NCBI GenBank assembly: GCA_963995505.1
Contig: OZ023190.1
Span: forward strand, 18,098,092-18,162,091
Origin: Hypericum androsaemum
Lineage: Eukaryota > Streptophyta > Magnoliopsida > Malpighiales > Hypericaceae
DNA: 64,000 nt
Direction: 5' to 3'
Shown in pieces: positions 1-11,439 of this stretch. Each line of letters starts with the position of its first letter. Positions within the stretch are counted from its first letter, which is position 1. Under the pieces are notes generated by a model. The model had not been told where the DNA came from. It made no database searches and saw only the letters and a program-made list of their open reading frames with translations. A program made the position numbers and the translations under genes.

Positions 1-1740
1 GATCTACCCAATAACAAGGGGCAAAAGGACAATCTCAACTTTTTTATTCCGAGGGCTTGGACACATATCAGTGCCTCATGAGGCAACCATCAATCGACCT
101 CCACGTAAGTATTTCTGTTGCTATAGTTGTCCTCAAACAAAGATAAAATAGGGATGGCCTTATGTAAGCAAAGGATAATTCTAAGACTCGGGGGGCAAGA
201 CTCGGGGGGTAAGGAAGGCTGCCCGATAAAGACATCCCAAATTTTGAGGGGAGCCGATGGCTCTAAGCAAGGGGACAACTATACCCAGAGGGCAAGACTC
301 AGGGGCAAAGATGGCCACCCAATAGTAGTATTCTAAGGTTCTACCATCCGAGGGAGGCCGATGAGATGTGGAGGCTCTGTTATCCCCGTATCAAGGTGGA
401 TCTTCAAGATGGGTCCAACCCACGCGGTACACCTTCAACTGGATTGAAGATAAGAGGGTCGTCTCTGATCTACCAATATAAGAAGCCCTCACTAATACCC
501 AGAGGCGTCACCTTGAAAGGAAGGTTCAGAAGCGGAAGCAAGTCATCAAAGACCTTGAAAGGTAACTTGCGGAGCAAAAGACCAAGTTAGAGGAGCAAAA
601 CACCCTCCTAGCCTACCCGCGAGATAGATGCCTATCAGACCGTACTCAAGGCCGAACCAAAAAGGTCAAAATCTCTAAGGCCGACAAGGTTAAGGATCTT
701 GAGGGTAAAAAAGGACCAAGCTAAGGTACATACCTACTTGGAAAAAAAGCTAGTACGTCAGTGAGTACCCAAGGTGCAAACTGAGGTCCGTATGAGAGAA
801 GATCGCCCTCAAGATGACGAGAAGAAAAAAGATGTCTCGGTCGGTCTTGGTTATGTTAAGTTTGGAGACTTCTCAGACAATGTGTCGATCAACAAGGTGT
901 TCACCCTCCCGGCCATCTTTGGGCCGAAACTCAACTATCTCAGCCGTCTAGAGGGGGACGGGAGTGAGGAAGATAGACCTAAGCCTCAGATAGGATAGAT
1001 GTCTTATGTCGTTCTTATGGTAGAAGCCTTCAATGGCGATGTCACCATTATATGGGTATGGTCGCACCTCTCTGCATCCCGGTCACACCCTTGGGGAGCC
1101 GATCGAGAGGGTACTCATGGATTATATGGGTATGGTGAATGTCTTTGTTCAGTTACTCCTTTGGGAATGCAATAAAGAGAGGGAGGATATCAGCCCTACT
1201 GGCATGGTCATAACTAACCTTGTCGGAAAAGGGCGAGACTTGATTGGCTCTGATCAGGTAATTTTCTCTTCCATCCGCCAATGTCTAATCTAGTGGAAGT
1301 CAGATGGGAAGGTGGAGACCGTGATGCCGATGCACGACCATCGGCCACCTATTATATTGCAATAGTCTCATGCGATGGGTCTATAATGTCAATAAGAATG
1401 GCCTAGAACAACATAGATGGCCGATTTGCTTGGTATATGAGGTCAGTCGAGCTGGAGGTCCCTTCTACCCAACGACTGACGGAAGCTGCACTTTGGGGCA
1501 AGCGCTGCAGCTTGCTTGCCTATGGCAAGTAAAGCCATAGGGGGAGGTGACAAGGAGAATAGGGTCTACAACTTGTCACCATATGAGTCGGTCGGGTATG
1601 TCTTTATGGACATCGGCCTACATCTTATGGAGCTACCTGAGAGTAGCGATCATCACCCTACCCCAGGGAAGTTACAAGACGCCAATGCTGAAATGAGAAA
1701 CCCCTTTGAATAGAAGTGCCACGAGCTTACCAAGTCAGGA
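1..1740. other. No supported gene; possible decayed transposon
   Basis: Only short ORFs of up to 86 codons are present, in shifting frames, and none is recognisable. The plus frame around 490-720 looks lysine and glutamate rich, like a coiled coil, but is broken by stops. The pattern suggests an old, degraded coding region, perhaps a retroelement, but I see no RT, integrase or transposase motif. Confidence 0.3.
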
Positions 1741-3180
1741 AGATTTTTTTTCAGAACTATGTTAACACTTCTCAACTTGTCTTACCGAAGCATTGACGTA
1801 CAGAGGGCATTGTTGAGGTACAAAATCCACGCCAGGGACAGCACCGGCTCAGGAAGCTTCTAGAATCGCTCCTCAATTTTCTGGTAGAAAGCGTCGAGGT
1901 CGGAAAGTGGAAGCGAGGCTGGGTCCATGGCAGCAGCGGCGGCGTGGCGGTGGTCTCTCCGAAATCCTAATCCATCGTCGTCGATGATGAAACCCTGGGC
2001 CTCCTAGTGCCGCGTCTTCACGAGCTCCTCGTACTCCTCCTGTAGTCGTCTCCTCTCTCTCATCGCCGTCCCGATCGGAGGAGTCCATCACCGAACCAGA
2101 TCTGCAACAACTTCGAGCGCGGCCGTTGTTGGGAGTTGTTGGGTGCTCCACCGTTGTTGGACGTTCTAGTGGTGGTGCTGCTGATTGGTTTCTAGTGCGG
2201 CCGCACCGTCGAGATCTGCAACAACTTCGAGCTCCTCTTCGAAGCTCTACTAGAAGGTCGAAGCTATTGATTTAAGTGGTGGAGGCCTAGGGTTCTTAGG
2301 TGTTCGTTTCTGAACTTAATTAATTGGGTGTTCTTGGTTGAAATTAATCAATTGGGGTATCTTGTTTGAGATGAAATTTGGCAACTTTGAAGAGGACACT
2401 AGATGAAGATCAATTTTTTTGTTTTGCTGGGTTGTTCATGGTCTTCTTGAGTTCGTCGAAGGTCAATTTTTTTTGTCGGAAAGTTATAACTTTATAAAAA
2501 AGGGAAGGTTATTTTGAAAAGTTAAAAAAAATTAGGACCATTTTGGAAATTTTTACCTTGCCACCTCATCGCCACGTGTTTTCCATGTTGTCTTAAAACG
2601 ACGTCGTTTCGGGAGTGTTTGGACGGGCAGCAGCCCTGGACCTGTTCGAAAAATTGGTGGTCAACCACAGGGTACTAAAATACCAATTTGAAACCACATG
2701 GTATTCCACGCGAAAAGGGTGAAACCACAGAGTACTAAAATAAACTTATCCCATTCATTTTTTATGATTTGATTCAACAATTTCAATTGATTGATTATGG
2801 TAATTTCTGAAGATTTTTGCGGATCGGGAGATGATAAAATGATGTCCAACATTATATAGACGAGAGTGCTTGGTCCTGGAAGTGTGCCTAGGCGACCGTG
2901 AAGAATGGATCTTGGGAATGTTTAGTCTTATTCATCATTCACTTAATTTAGCAAGATTGATTGTAGATTTTAAAGATTGTGATTATTTCTGCCCGGTAAG
3001 GTTCTCCTTTAAAATTTCGCTAGTATCAATTTCCAAAATCTTCATACAAGAATACACTGTCATAAGGTTTTTGCCTTCCTCCATTAAGAAAAAATGGAGT
3101 ATCCTGACCGCCCTAGGTCTTCTGTTGTAATAGTTGCTTGATTTACCTCCTCTTCTAAAATTTTGATGACAAGAAATTCT
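1741..3180. other. Intergenic; GC-rich patch then AT-rich sequence
   Basis: From about 1870 to 2270 the sequence is GC rich with CCG/GTCG runs, and the long minus-strand ORF there is arginine-rich low complexity. A minus-strand reading from 1929 begins with a plausible methionine but stops within about 25 codons. From 2470 it is AT rich. I see no gene. Confidence 0.35.
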
Positions 3181-3184
3181 AGCG

Positions 3185-3490
3185 CATGGAAACTTTGTCT
3201 ACAGTTGCCCGCTACGCTTGGAAGATTGGATGTCAATTACCAAGACTGATCGTTTTGTGTGAAATGTAAAAACTGTTGAGATTCATGGGAGTGTATACAA
3301 AGAGCAGTTGGAGCAGTGGTTTACATTTGTCGAGATGCTGTTGAAACATGCACTGGTAGTCGAGGAGATGATCATATTTCGGAAGTCATCCGACGCATCT
3401 TTACCTCAGGTGGCTGAAACTCTATCGACTTTACAAAGATCCTTCCCTCGTGTCATGGTCAGCCTAAAAGAGAAGGTACTAAAACGCTAG
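3185..3490 (+). pseudogene. FBD-domain remnant of an F-box/FBD-like gene
   Basis: The plus frame ending at the stop 3488-3490 carries KTVEIHGS followed by a segment with LLKHALVVEEMIIF and a closing stretch RSFPRVMVSL. This order matches the C-terminal FBD domain of plant F-box/LRR/FBD proteins, where a conserved K-x-VEI is followed by the LExM(V/I)I helix and a final SFPR motif. A TGA lies just upstream of the VEI motif. No F-box or leucine-rich repeats are found before it, so this is a fragment of the last exon or a decayed copy. The family call rests on motif memory only. Confidence 0.45.
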
Positions 3491-4250
3491 GGGTTTTCTA
3501 GCTTTATTTCTCCCAAGAAGACACAGCTTCTTCGGTGGTACTGTTATGGTGCGGGAGGATAAGCTCCATCAGAGTTTTGTTTTCAGTTTGTCTGTAATTG
3601 GAACTGATTCACATCTTGAGCTGTATGTTTCCAGATATATCAGTATTAATGCCATTTGCTGAACACTGTAAAACGTAATCGATATAAACTTGCCAATTGC
3701 ATAGGAAACTTAAACTTCATCATCTACTATTACCTACTTGATTCTAGCCTATGATTGTTACTATGTATACTACACTGTCCCCCAAATGCTAATCCTCAAT
3801 GACTATAGTTGGGAATGCACCCACCATCAATCCAATGCATCACAGCCAATTTTATTACTTTTTTTCTGCTTTCGTAGAAAATTCGCTCTTAATCACCTTT
3901 TTTTGTGTTAAAAAATTCGCTCTTAATCATCTGACATCCGAGCTTAGGGAACTGAGTCTTCGAGTAATACTAGACTGTGTTCAAGGTGTTAATAATACTA
4001 GATTGAGGACTCATTTTCAGAACTTCTTTCTTTGTCGGTCTCCTAGATCATCTACCTAATTGGTTAGTCAAATCTACTTTAATGTCATGTGGTTTCGACG
4101 TATTTATACAAAAATAATTGTAGTTCACCATATTTAATAACTAGGTGATATTTTAGCTTCACCAATTTACAAGCTTCATTACCATATACCATAATCAAAT
4201 TAATCAAACAATGGACGCAAATAGCTTAACAAGAGCAGCAAAAATTTGAT
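3491..4250. other. Intergenic, nothing recognised
   Basis: AT-rich sequence with short ORFs only. There are local direct repeats near 3870-3930 (two copies of an AAAATTCGCTCTTAATCA-like phrase). I see no gene or element. Confidence 0.35.
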
Positions 4251-4504
4251 TCTTCGAGTTCAAGTTGGGGGCATATGTGTGGGTGTTTTAGGACTCTTTC
4301 TACTTTATGTCGGAAAAATGAAATCGATTGCAATGAGTTTCTCATGTAAAAGACACTATGAAATAGCCGCCCTCCCGGAAGATCTCACTTGTTGCACATA
4401 TGCATTTGGTCTTTAAATTTTCACGATGGTAATTTTGGCGAAATTAACGTCTTTATTGAGGAAGATGGCTGACGATACGAAAAAAAGAGAGTAATAGTGC
4501 AAGG

Positions 4505-4810
4505 GTTCCCACCCACAAGATATGATGGGCCTATTTAGGCCCATGTGTTCTCCCCCCAAAGCCCATTAAACCAACGTCTCTCCCGGCTTAACTTGTTCAT
4601 TCCTTTCCGGCAACCAAATACTCAAGTCTCTCGGGAAAGTCTAACTGAATCCGCAGGACAGCCTTAGCCTAGCCAATTGAGGTCAGTGTCCCTGTCGTCT
4701 TCTTGCGATTTCCTTGTGTTGTCTGTTTTTGGATTCTGCCCCTAAGACGGGTCTTGGTTGATTGTTTCGTGGGATGTTTCAACTGGGTTCTTGTTTCTAA
4801 GCTACGGGGG
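4505..4810 (+). promoter_or_regulatory. Orphan promoter/5' leader with paired GGCCCA elements (copy 1)
   Basis: Contains GGGCC-T-n-AGGCCCA, that is, two inverted site-II type TGGGCC/GGCCCA elements. These are followed by a conserved leader with CTTTCCGGCA and GTCCCTGTCGTCTTC. The same roughly 300-bp block recurs at 11440-11750 and 45190-45500. Site II elements are typical of plant housekeeping promoters and bind TCP factors. The ORF downstream differs between the three copies and no gene is recognisable, so I infer a promoter separated from its gene. Confidence 0.45.
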
Positions 4811-5114
4811 GCTGTGAAGTAGATCAAAGTTCACTTCTTTATCTCTTCCGTGTTTGCGGCGACTGCTTATGGTAACCCTATAGAAGGGAATTACGCGAGA
4901 AGTGATAAAAGGATGAACCTTTGTTTTGCCAGGGCGTTGAGTGTGGATAGTGCACGTTGCTGGGTACGATTTCTAGTCGTGCTCGCTACTTGTTTGATAT
5001 ATAATGCCTCAGTGAAGGTTCTTAAATGTAACCGGGGCTCGAGACTGACATGCTCTATGTTTCCGGGGATTTTTACTGTGAAATGATAACAAAGTACCTA
5101 AATGACAGAAGCTT

Positions 5115-5120
5115 TTTATT
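5115..5120 (-). terminator. Poly(A) signal of DUF247-1
   Basis: AATAAA on the minus strand, about 140 nt beyond the stop codon of the DUF247 gene, is a plausible near-upstream polyadenylation element. The surrounding 3' flank is repeated after every DUF247 copy in the window. Confidence 0.5.
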
Positions 5121-5260
5121 GATATTATTACTCGAAAAGATGATACAATAGAGTAGTGGCATATAGCCAGCCATACACTCACAATTGCTCAAGGGGAGCA
5201 ATTTTATTAAGACTGCTGAAAATTCACCCAAGGAGATATTACATAGATTTTTGACAGAAG

Positions 5261-6901
5261 CTACGGGTTGATGATGGTAAACACTGTCTGTATCACTGTA
5301 AGCACAAGAAGAATGGATGCTACAATGACAGAAATGACTTTCCAGGGAGTGTCCAAGTAATTCTGTCTCAGATTCGCCATCCACTTGTGCCTACGTTTTT
5401 CGCAATATTCATTGAGATTTTTGCAGAGTTCCGAATAATAGAACGAGTCCTCATCGTATAGTACTTCCTTCTCCAGATTGTTGAATACCTTTGACACTTC
5501 TTGGTTGGTAGCCAATTGGTTCTTCAGGATATTATTCTTCACAAGTAGTTCCACGTCATCCGGCGTGTCGATAAGCATACCCATCAACAAAAAATAGTCG
5601 CTGATGTACGAATGACCCCAATGGCACTGATCGTATGCTAAAAGATTTCTGAAAATGGTTTCTGTTGAATCAAACACATCTATACTTGGGATTTCAAGCA
5701 CCCCATTATTGAATTGTATGTCAAGCAATGTATTTGTCGATAACAACTTCAATCTGACACGCCATGTCTTTGGCAATGCCAACTTGAATCTGACTCCAGC
5801 CTTGTGAAGTTTAGTCATGCTTTTAATTCTTTGTAACTTCCCCTCATCATCTTTGAATCTGACTTCAGCCTTCTGAAGTTCAGTCATGCTTTTAATAATT
5901 TTTTCTAATATCCCCTCATCTTTGAATCTGACTCCAGCCTTGTGAAGTTCAGTCATGCTTTTAATTCTTTTTAACTTCCCCTCATCTTTGAATCTGACTT
6001 CAGCCTTGTGAAGTTCAGTCATGCTTTTAATTCTTTTTAACTTCCCCTCATCTTTGAATCTGACTTCAGCCTTGTGAAGTTCAGTCATGCTTTTAATAAT
6101 TCTTTCTAACTTGCAGTTTCGTCGTCTTTCTTCAGGCATATAACAAAGACTTAGAAAATCGACAAAATGCATTACCTCATCACCGTTGAGGTCTGGCGCG
6201 CCTTCTTTTTTCATAAAGATCTTGTTGATGTAGCAATGAGTTAGCTCTGTGATGGAGCGCCGCTCGGTTATTGTTGTACCATTAGTACTTCTGGCAAAGT
6301 CTAGTATTTTCTCCAGAATAAAAAATGGAAGCTGATTTTCCAGGAGCAACATGTCTCTGAAGACCTGAAATCTGAAGAAATCCTCATCGTAGATACTTAT
6401 CACAGTAGTGGTTGAGCAGGAGGATTGAGTTTCAAGCAAGAGGTGGTTGATGACAAAGATGGCATCAACTAGCATAACTTTTACAAACTGAGCGCTCTCT
6501 AGCACAATGCATTCGCCGTAGAATCCCCTAGTTTCTTCCTCATGTTTCTTCATAAGCCTTACAAGATCATCCAAGATCATGTGGTTTTTTCCAATGAAGC
6601 TTTGAAAGTACCTCCATTTCTGGTCTTCCATGGCCTTTAAATTTGCATTACCATGATGGAAAGGGCCCAAAGAAACTAGTCGAGGGACGTAGGCAGACTC
6701 GTTTATATCTCGCAGATTCTTTGGAACTCTGTATATACAACGGTGTTTAGATATGCGAGACACACTCTGCAGCTCTCCCTTCATATCTGTCACAATTTCA
6801 TGGGTAGCCTGTTCATCTTCTGCGTAAACTTTTTCGTCTTCTATGTCAACTAAGGTATGGTCTCTTGTTTCTGTTTGCCCATTTCTCCCATCCATTTCCA
6901 T
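5261..6901 (-). CDS. DUF247 (UPF0481) membrane protein, repeat-expanded (DUF247-1)
   Basis: Single-exon, intact 546-residue ORF of the plant DUF247/UPF0481 family. Family hallmarks in order: CIYRVPKNLRDINE-AYVPRLVSLGPFHHG near residues 55-84; a KWRYFQSF block; ECIVLESAQFVKVMLVDAIFVI near 130-151; LLLENQLPFFILEKIL near 185-200; a KVFNNL block near 481; and a C-terminal hydrophobic segment at about 521-543. The last predicts a tail-anchored or type II membrane protein. The molecular function is not established; some grass members are linked to self-incompatibility, which cannot be transferred here. The protein is longer than its 439-residue paralogue at 35832-37151, mainly because residues 270-373 hold five tandem copies of a unit that is single in the paralogue. 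The start gives M-E-M-D-G, shared by all copies in the window. No intron is needed. Confidence 0.9.
   Translation of the reverse strand: MEMDGRNGQTETRDHTLVDIEDEKVYAEDEQATHEIVTDMKGELQSVSRISKHRCIYRVPKNLRDINESAYVPRLVSLGPFHHGNANLKAMEDQKWRYFQSFIGKNHMILDDLVRLMKKHEEETRGFYGECIVLESAQFVKVMLVDAIFVINHLLLETQSSCSTTTVISIYDEDFFRFQVFRDMLLLENQLPFFILEKILDFARSTNGTTITERRSITELTHCYINKIFMKKEGAPDLNGDEVMHFVDFLSLCYMPEERRRNCKLERIIKSMTELHKAEVRFKDEGKLKRIKSMTELHKAEVRFKDEGKLKRIKSMTELHKAGVRFKDEGILEKIIKSMTELQKAEVRFKDDEGKLQRIKSMTKLHKAGVRFKLALPKTWRVRLKLLSTNTLLDIQFNNGVLEIPSIDVFDSTETIFRNLLAYDQCHWGHSYISDYFLLMGMLIDTPDDVELLVKNNILKNQLATNQEVSKVFNNLEKEVLYDEDSFYYSELCKNLNEYCEKRRHKWMANLRQNYLDTPWKVISVIVASILLVLTVIQTVFTIINP
5783..6094 (-). 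repeat. In-frame 66/69-bp tandem repeat inside DUF247-1
   Basis: Five copies of a 22-23 residue unit beginning KSMTELHKAEVRFKDEG. The first two are identical at protein level, the third and fourth carry small changes and one added residue each, and the last is truncated after VRFK. Periods of 66, 66, 69 and 69 bp keep the reading frame. Confidence 0.9.
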
Positions 6902-6904
6902 TAG

Positions 6905-8240
6905 TGATTTTTAGACGCCCTAAGCAAGTCAAATATGCAGTCTTGATTAATACAAGTTGTTATGACATAGAATAGAAATGAGATCAATCAGATAAACATG
7001 ATCAAGAACAATCTAAGCCTTTTACACAACCCATCGCAAAACCTATAGCAACCAACTAACAGCAATTTAGTGCTGTCATTAAGTGAAGATTAATCTACAG
7101 CGGCTAATTAATTACTTGAGCAGCAATAGCAAGAATACTATAAAGTTGAACTAACCAAAGTTGCGGAAGGCAGGAAACTAACCTGTTGTTGTCGTAAGTG
7201 AGATGATTCTGAATTATTTCATTGGTAAGAGTTTTCTTTCTACCCTCCTCAGAGGCAGAGATATTGTCACTTAAATACAGTAGACAATGAGCAATTATTG
7301 ACCCTCACATTAGGATCAGCAGTTTCTCGGTTCTTGATCGATACTATCTCTAGCACGAATAGAGTTGAAATAACCAAAGTTACCGTCTAGCAAGAAATTT
7401 AGAAAGATATGACGCAAGGGGGGAACTAACCGGTTTCCCCAAGTGAGATGATTCTGAAGCATTCCACTCGTTACTGTAGCGGTTAAAGTTTCCTTTTAAC
7501 AGCATTATGTAGAACAGAATCACTGACCCTCGCCTTTAAGAATTTCCATTTTCTCTCCGACATCACCATCTCACACGTACAAGGGCAATTATGTTGAACT
7601 TAGTACAATTATCGGGTTTCGCATCAATCCCGGCTAACAGCTGTCATCCACATTTATGGCTGATTGTAGCAATGTCCACGCTCATCATTTTTAACTTTGG
7701 AAAAAATCATAAGTGCTCATGTGCGGATTCCAATGCAAGTAGACCTGACCGTGACCACTGTTCGTATTCATTGTTCGAATCCGAATTCATTAAAATTTTA
7801 ACCTGTATTCGATTCGTCAAAGACGAATTATGAACTGCCAAATTTGAATCGAATACGAATTATATCCTTTTAGAGTTAGTATTTTTTTTAATGTAAATTT
7901 TTACACTAGAACCTTTGACCTCCCTAAATTTGTACACGTCTTGTACCACAGAGCTAAATGTCTTTGGCCTTTTAGAGTTAGTATTAGGGTTAGGTTTAGA
8001 TCTTATGGTAAGGTACAAGAAATTCGAATACGAATGATAAACTGCCAAATTCAAATTGAATGCGATATCATTTTATATTTTCATTTTAGCTCGAATTTTA
8101 TTTTTTTGAATTTTTTTATAGATAATACATACAAAAATCAAATTATCAATGCAGAGATTAGAAAATTAAGATTAAAATGTGTAAATTTTGAAGACTAGAA
8201 GAGATATTTATAATGTTTAAATATAAATTTCAATTTATTA
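6905..8240. other. 5' flank of DUF247-1 and intergenic spacer
   Basis: About 6905-7330 is repeated upstream of DUF247-4 (37155-37560) and again near 41150-41250, so it probably includes the DUF247 promoter, although I see no clear TATA box. An imperfect direct repeat of about 60 bp lies at 7824-7880 and 8026-8080, both with ACTGCCAAATT. No gene is visible. Confidence 0.4.
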
Positions 8241-8409
8241 AAAAAATAAAATATGTTGTGGTTGTGGGTAAGCTTTGTGGGGCCCAAGATCTGCCCCAGT
8301 TCTCTGGCCTCTGTGACGTGCGTCAATAAAGGAAGGGGAGGGGGAAATCGGGAAGTTGAAATTTCAATTTTTTAATTTTTCCACTCTTATCAAAATTGAT
8401 CTATTATTT

Positions 8410-8960
8410 TGGGTAAATTATCCTTAGATTTTTAGAGTTTGACAAAATTACTAGTAGTATTTTTATTATTTTGAAATTTTTTTTGCGTCCTCCAAATTTG
8501 GTAAAATAAAACTTTGAGGTTCCTGGCTCCGGTACCGAAAAATATCTTTGGTGAAATCGGACTTCGAAGGACCAAAATGCCCATCAATAAAAGAACAAAC
8601 AAAAAAAAACTCACATTCTTCAAGGGGAAAATTATCCTCAGGTTCCCGGGGTATGGTCTCCCTACCCCTGTAGTCTTTAGGTTTCCAGAATGTATTTTGC
8701 GTCCCCTTTGTTTGGTTTTAGAAACTCTCTAGTCCCTGTTGCCGAAATATGCCATTTTTTCTAGCGAATTCTCACTTGAAAAGACTAAAATGCCCCTCCC
8801 ATTTAAAAAATGGAAAACTTTCTCTTCTTCTTCCTCCCATGTCATCTTCTTCCTCCTACTTCTAACTAAAATTAAAACCCAAACTCAACTTAGGTTTGTG
8901 GCTTTCTTGCCTTAAATTGAGATTTGTACTAAATAAAGGCCCCTTAGGTTTGTGCTATAT
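8410..8960. repeat. Remnants of a long-TIR transposon (left half) and a related end
   Basis: 8630-8885 matches the left arm of the inverted-repeat element at 41897-42984 (ATTATCCTCAGGTTCC-like end, then the AAAATGCCCCTCCC phrase). The right arm is absent. 8410-8590 is a second, more diverged copy of the same end sequence. In the duplicated unit both are present at 41690-41870 and 41897 onward, so the right half was lost here or the element was never complete. Confidence 0.5.
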
Positions 8961-9689
8961 TACTTTATTGCCATTTGAATGGCTCTCTGAAATAAACATA
9001 CAATTTTTTTTGTTTTTAACAAAGTATCAGTCCTTCCTAAAAAACAAAATACCGGTCCAACCAATAATCTGACTGATCAGACTGGATGAGCTGTGACCCA
9101 GGGAGCAGAACAGATCAGTCTCCGAGTAAGTTTTAAAAATATTGCTGACTGAAAAGAAATCCTTTTTTTTTTAGGGAGACCTTTCAGGCGAGAGAATGGC
9201 AAGTGAAGAAGAGAGAGCGAAACCCTATTTTGATATGGAGAAAATGGGAAGCTGTGGTCATCAAACAATCCACCTCGCCTTGGGGAACCCTGTTTTTGTT
9301 TTTGGTAAAAAGAAAATGGGAACCCTGTTTTGTTCTACTAATAGTGAAATCGTTTAACATAAAAAATTAGTGAAATAGGGATGGCAGAAATATCCATACC
9401 GAGGGTCGGACCCTACTCTTTTAGAGGTGGGTCTAGGATAGGATATGACTAGCATCAACATTACCGGTCTCAACCTGCAGGCCTTCTTCTACGAGGGTTG
9501 CAACCCATTCTTTTGTTTTACGGGTGTGCCTCTACTTGATCACATGAGACTTTATGACTATCTTACTATAATAAAAGGAAATTATTTTTTAGGTGGTTTG
9601 GTGTCATACTGTGCAAGTGTCAAAACTACCCTTCCAGTTAAATCGTGATGTTGTTGGCCAGGTCGAGGAGGGAAATGAGAACGGCATCG
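8961..9689. other. Spacer, nothing recognised
   Basis: Shared in part with 43215-43560 of the other unit, including a short phrase rich in CTGATCAGACTGGATGAG that also resembles 30470-30510. Only short ORFs are present. No gene is seen. Confidence 0.3.
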
Positions 9690-10225
9690 TTAAGAGATGG
9701 TCAGATCCTGGCGGACATGACAGGGACGAACGGGGAGGAATATTCTGGCGCGGCAGAGGAGACAGTTGGCGTGGGATCGGAGACAGATGTCGATGCAGTC
9801 CACGTGGAAGGGGTGGGAGCAGGCCGAGAGAGTTCTCACGTAGTCGTTCTCTTCGAACTCCAGCAAGCACACGGCGCAGTCTTGCAGAACGTCGTCGTTC
9901 GATGGCAGATTCTAAAAGGATAGGGGGACTATCTTGATGACTGAGTCATTGAGCCGTAGCAGGAGTACACATGAAAGCCAGCGGCCTAGTCGGTAGAAGA
10001 ATAGTATAACGGAAGGGGAGGCGAGTCCATGTTGGAGATTGTGGTGGAGTAGAACCTGCGGCACCAATACCGATGCCACCACCGATGGAACCGATGAATG
10101 AGGAGGATATGTGGTGGGAGTATGTGACCAGTAAGAAGGCCGTCGCCACAACGACAAACATGGCGATGAGCGGCGGGCTGAAGTCTGCGCCCGAGACGCT
10201 GCCACTAAGACAACCATGGCGATGA
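9690..10225 (-). pseudogene. RING-H2 (ATL-type) E3 ligase fragment, captured
   Basis: On the minus strand, about 9690-9900 encodes a RING-H2 finger: [13 protein letters not shown], then [12 protein letters not shown], then [12 protein letters not shown]. The eight metal ligands are in the C-x2-C, C-x-H-x2-H-x2-C, C-x2-C order of ATL ubiquitin ligases. The upstream part (10110-10225) encodes a hydrophobic membrane segment ending FVVVATAFLLVTYS, the usual ATL N-terminal helix. Between them the frame is broken (YGLNDSVIK-like words appear in another frame), so no single product is possible. It lies beside and opposite to a Helitron helicase fragment and is duplicated with it at 43560-44030, which suggests capture by a Helitron. 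Confidence 0.7.
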
Positions 10226-10238
10226 CCATAGGATCCTA

Positions 10239-10526
10239 TTGAACCCACCAGAGAATCTTGAGATGCCGTATAAGATGATATGCAAGCAATTTCCGGTACG
10301 TATGTATTTTGCATTCACGATTAACAAAGCGCAAGGACAAATAGTTAAAAACACTGATATTTATCTGTCTATACATCTCTTCAGTCATGTGCAGGTGTAT
10401 GTTGCCCTTTCAAGAGGTGTTTCAAGCAAGAGTACTAAGGAGTTAGTCAAGAGATGTGATGTAGCTGATAAAGTTGGAACGTTTACAAAAAATGTCACGC
10501 ACAAAGAAGTTCTTATGGCGTCTTAG
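10239..10526 (+). pseudogene. Helitron PIF1-like helicase, C-terminal fragment (copy 1)
   Basis: The frame from NPPENLEMPYK through TINKAQGQ to YVALSRGVSSKSTK matches the end of the PIF1-type DNA helicase of plant Helitron RepHel proteins (motif V TIxKxQGQ, motif VI YVALSR). About 95 codons remain of a protein usually well over 1000 residues, and no Rep (HUH) domain is nearby. I could not define the 5'-TC or 3' hairpin-CTRR ends. Confidence 0.75.
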
Positions 10527-11430
10527 GTAAATCAAAAAAGAAAATAGTATAATTAAATATGTAAAAGAACATTTTATTCATGTACAACTTAAAAAAAATT
10601 CAATAAATAATATATTTTACGGATTTTAAAACAGAACATCACTTACATCGCATTTGTATTTTTACTAGTATATATAAAATTAATTCATTTACCCAAAAAA
10701 GAGTTTCCTTTCAATAGCATTATGGAGAAGAAACTCGTGGACCAATCACCGACCCTCACCTATAAGAATTTCCATAGTCTCTCCAACGTCACCATATCAC
10801 GTATCAATCCCGACGTCATCCAAATTTATGGCTGATTGTACCAATGTCCACACATCATTTCTAACTTTGAAAAATATCATATGTGTTTCATATGCAGATT
10901 CTAGAGCAATAAAAAAAAAGTCTCTTTTATTGCGATGGAACCGTATTTCCAATGCTCATTTTTTTTTATTTGAAAAATCTAATTCTAATTCATGATCGAA
11001 CACTGACACGCTCATCTTTCGAGACTTTACATTGTACCCATTTTGATCTAGATTTTATCTCAATCTATTTCCACAGAGAAAATTATCACCAAGCCATGAA
11101 AACCAATCAACCACGTGCAATTTAATATGTGTGTTCCTTATAAGAACTATAAGCAATCTACTAGATTTAACCTGGCAGAGTTTGAGAATTTTTTGGTAGA
11201 GTTCATCTGAGCTTAGATTTTGAACAACTGTTTTTTGAGAAAGAGATAACTTATCCAAAAAAAATGAAAGTAAGAGATATTGTTTGTATACCAGGGGCAC
11301 ATCTAAAATAACTCTCCATTTAATTGCATCTACCTTCCACCTACGTCGATGCAAAGGAGCGAAATAATTGAGAAATGGCGAAACTTTTAAGCAACGATGT
11401 AACGGGTTCTCCATCTTCTCTGGGCCACCT
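10527..11430. other. Spacer shared with the second unit
   Basis: AT-rich sequence that corresponds to 44335-45180. A minus-strand ORF at 11055-11717 is antisense to the orphan promoter and has no recognisable domain. I see no gene. Confidence 0.35.
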
Positions 11431-11439
11431 ACCGGTCCC

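Noticed and set aside
1873..2151. 92-codon arginine-rich minus-strand ORF
   Set aside because: Low-complexity product of GC-rich sequence with no recognisable motif or gene structure.
7980..8000. Telomere-like TTAGGGTTAGG
   Set aside because: Fewer than two full TTTAGGG units; chance occurrence.
9604..9937. Several overlapping 60-114 codon ORFs on both strands
   Set aside because: All but the RING-H2 frame are shadows of the same GC-richer captured fragment.
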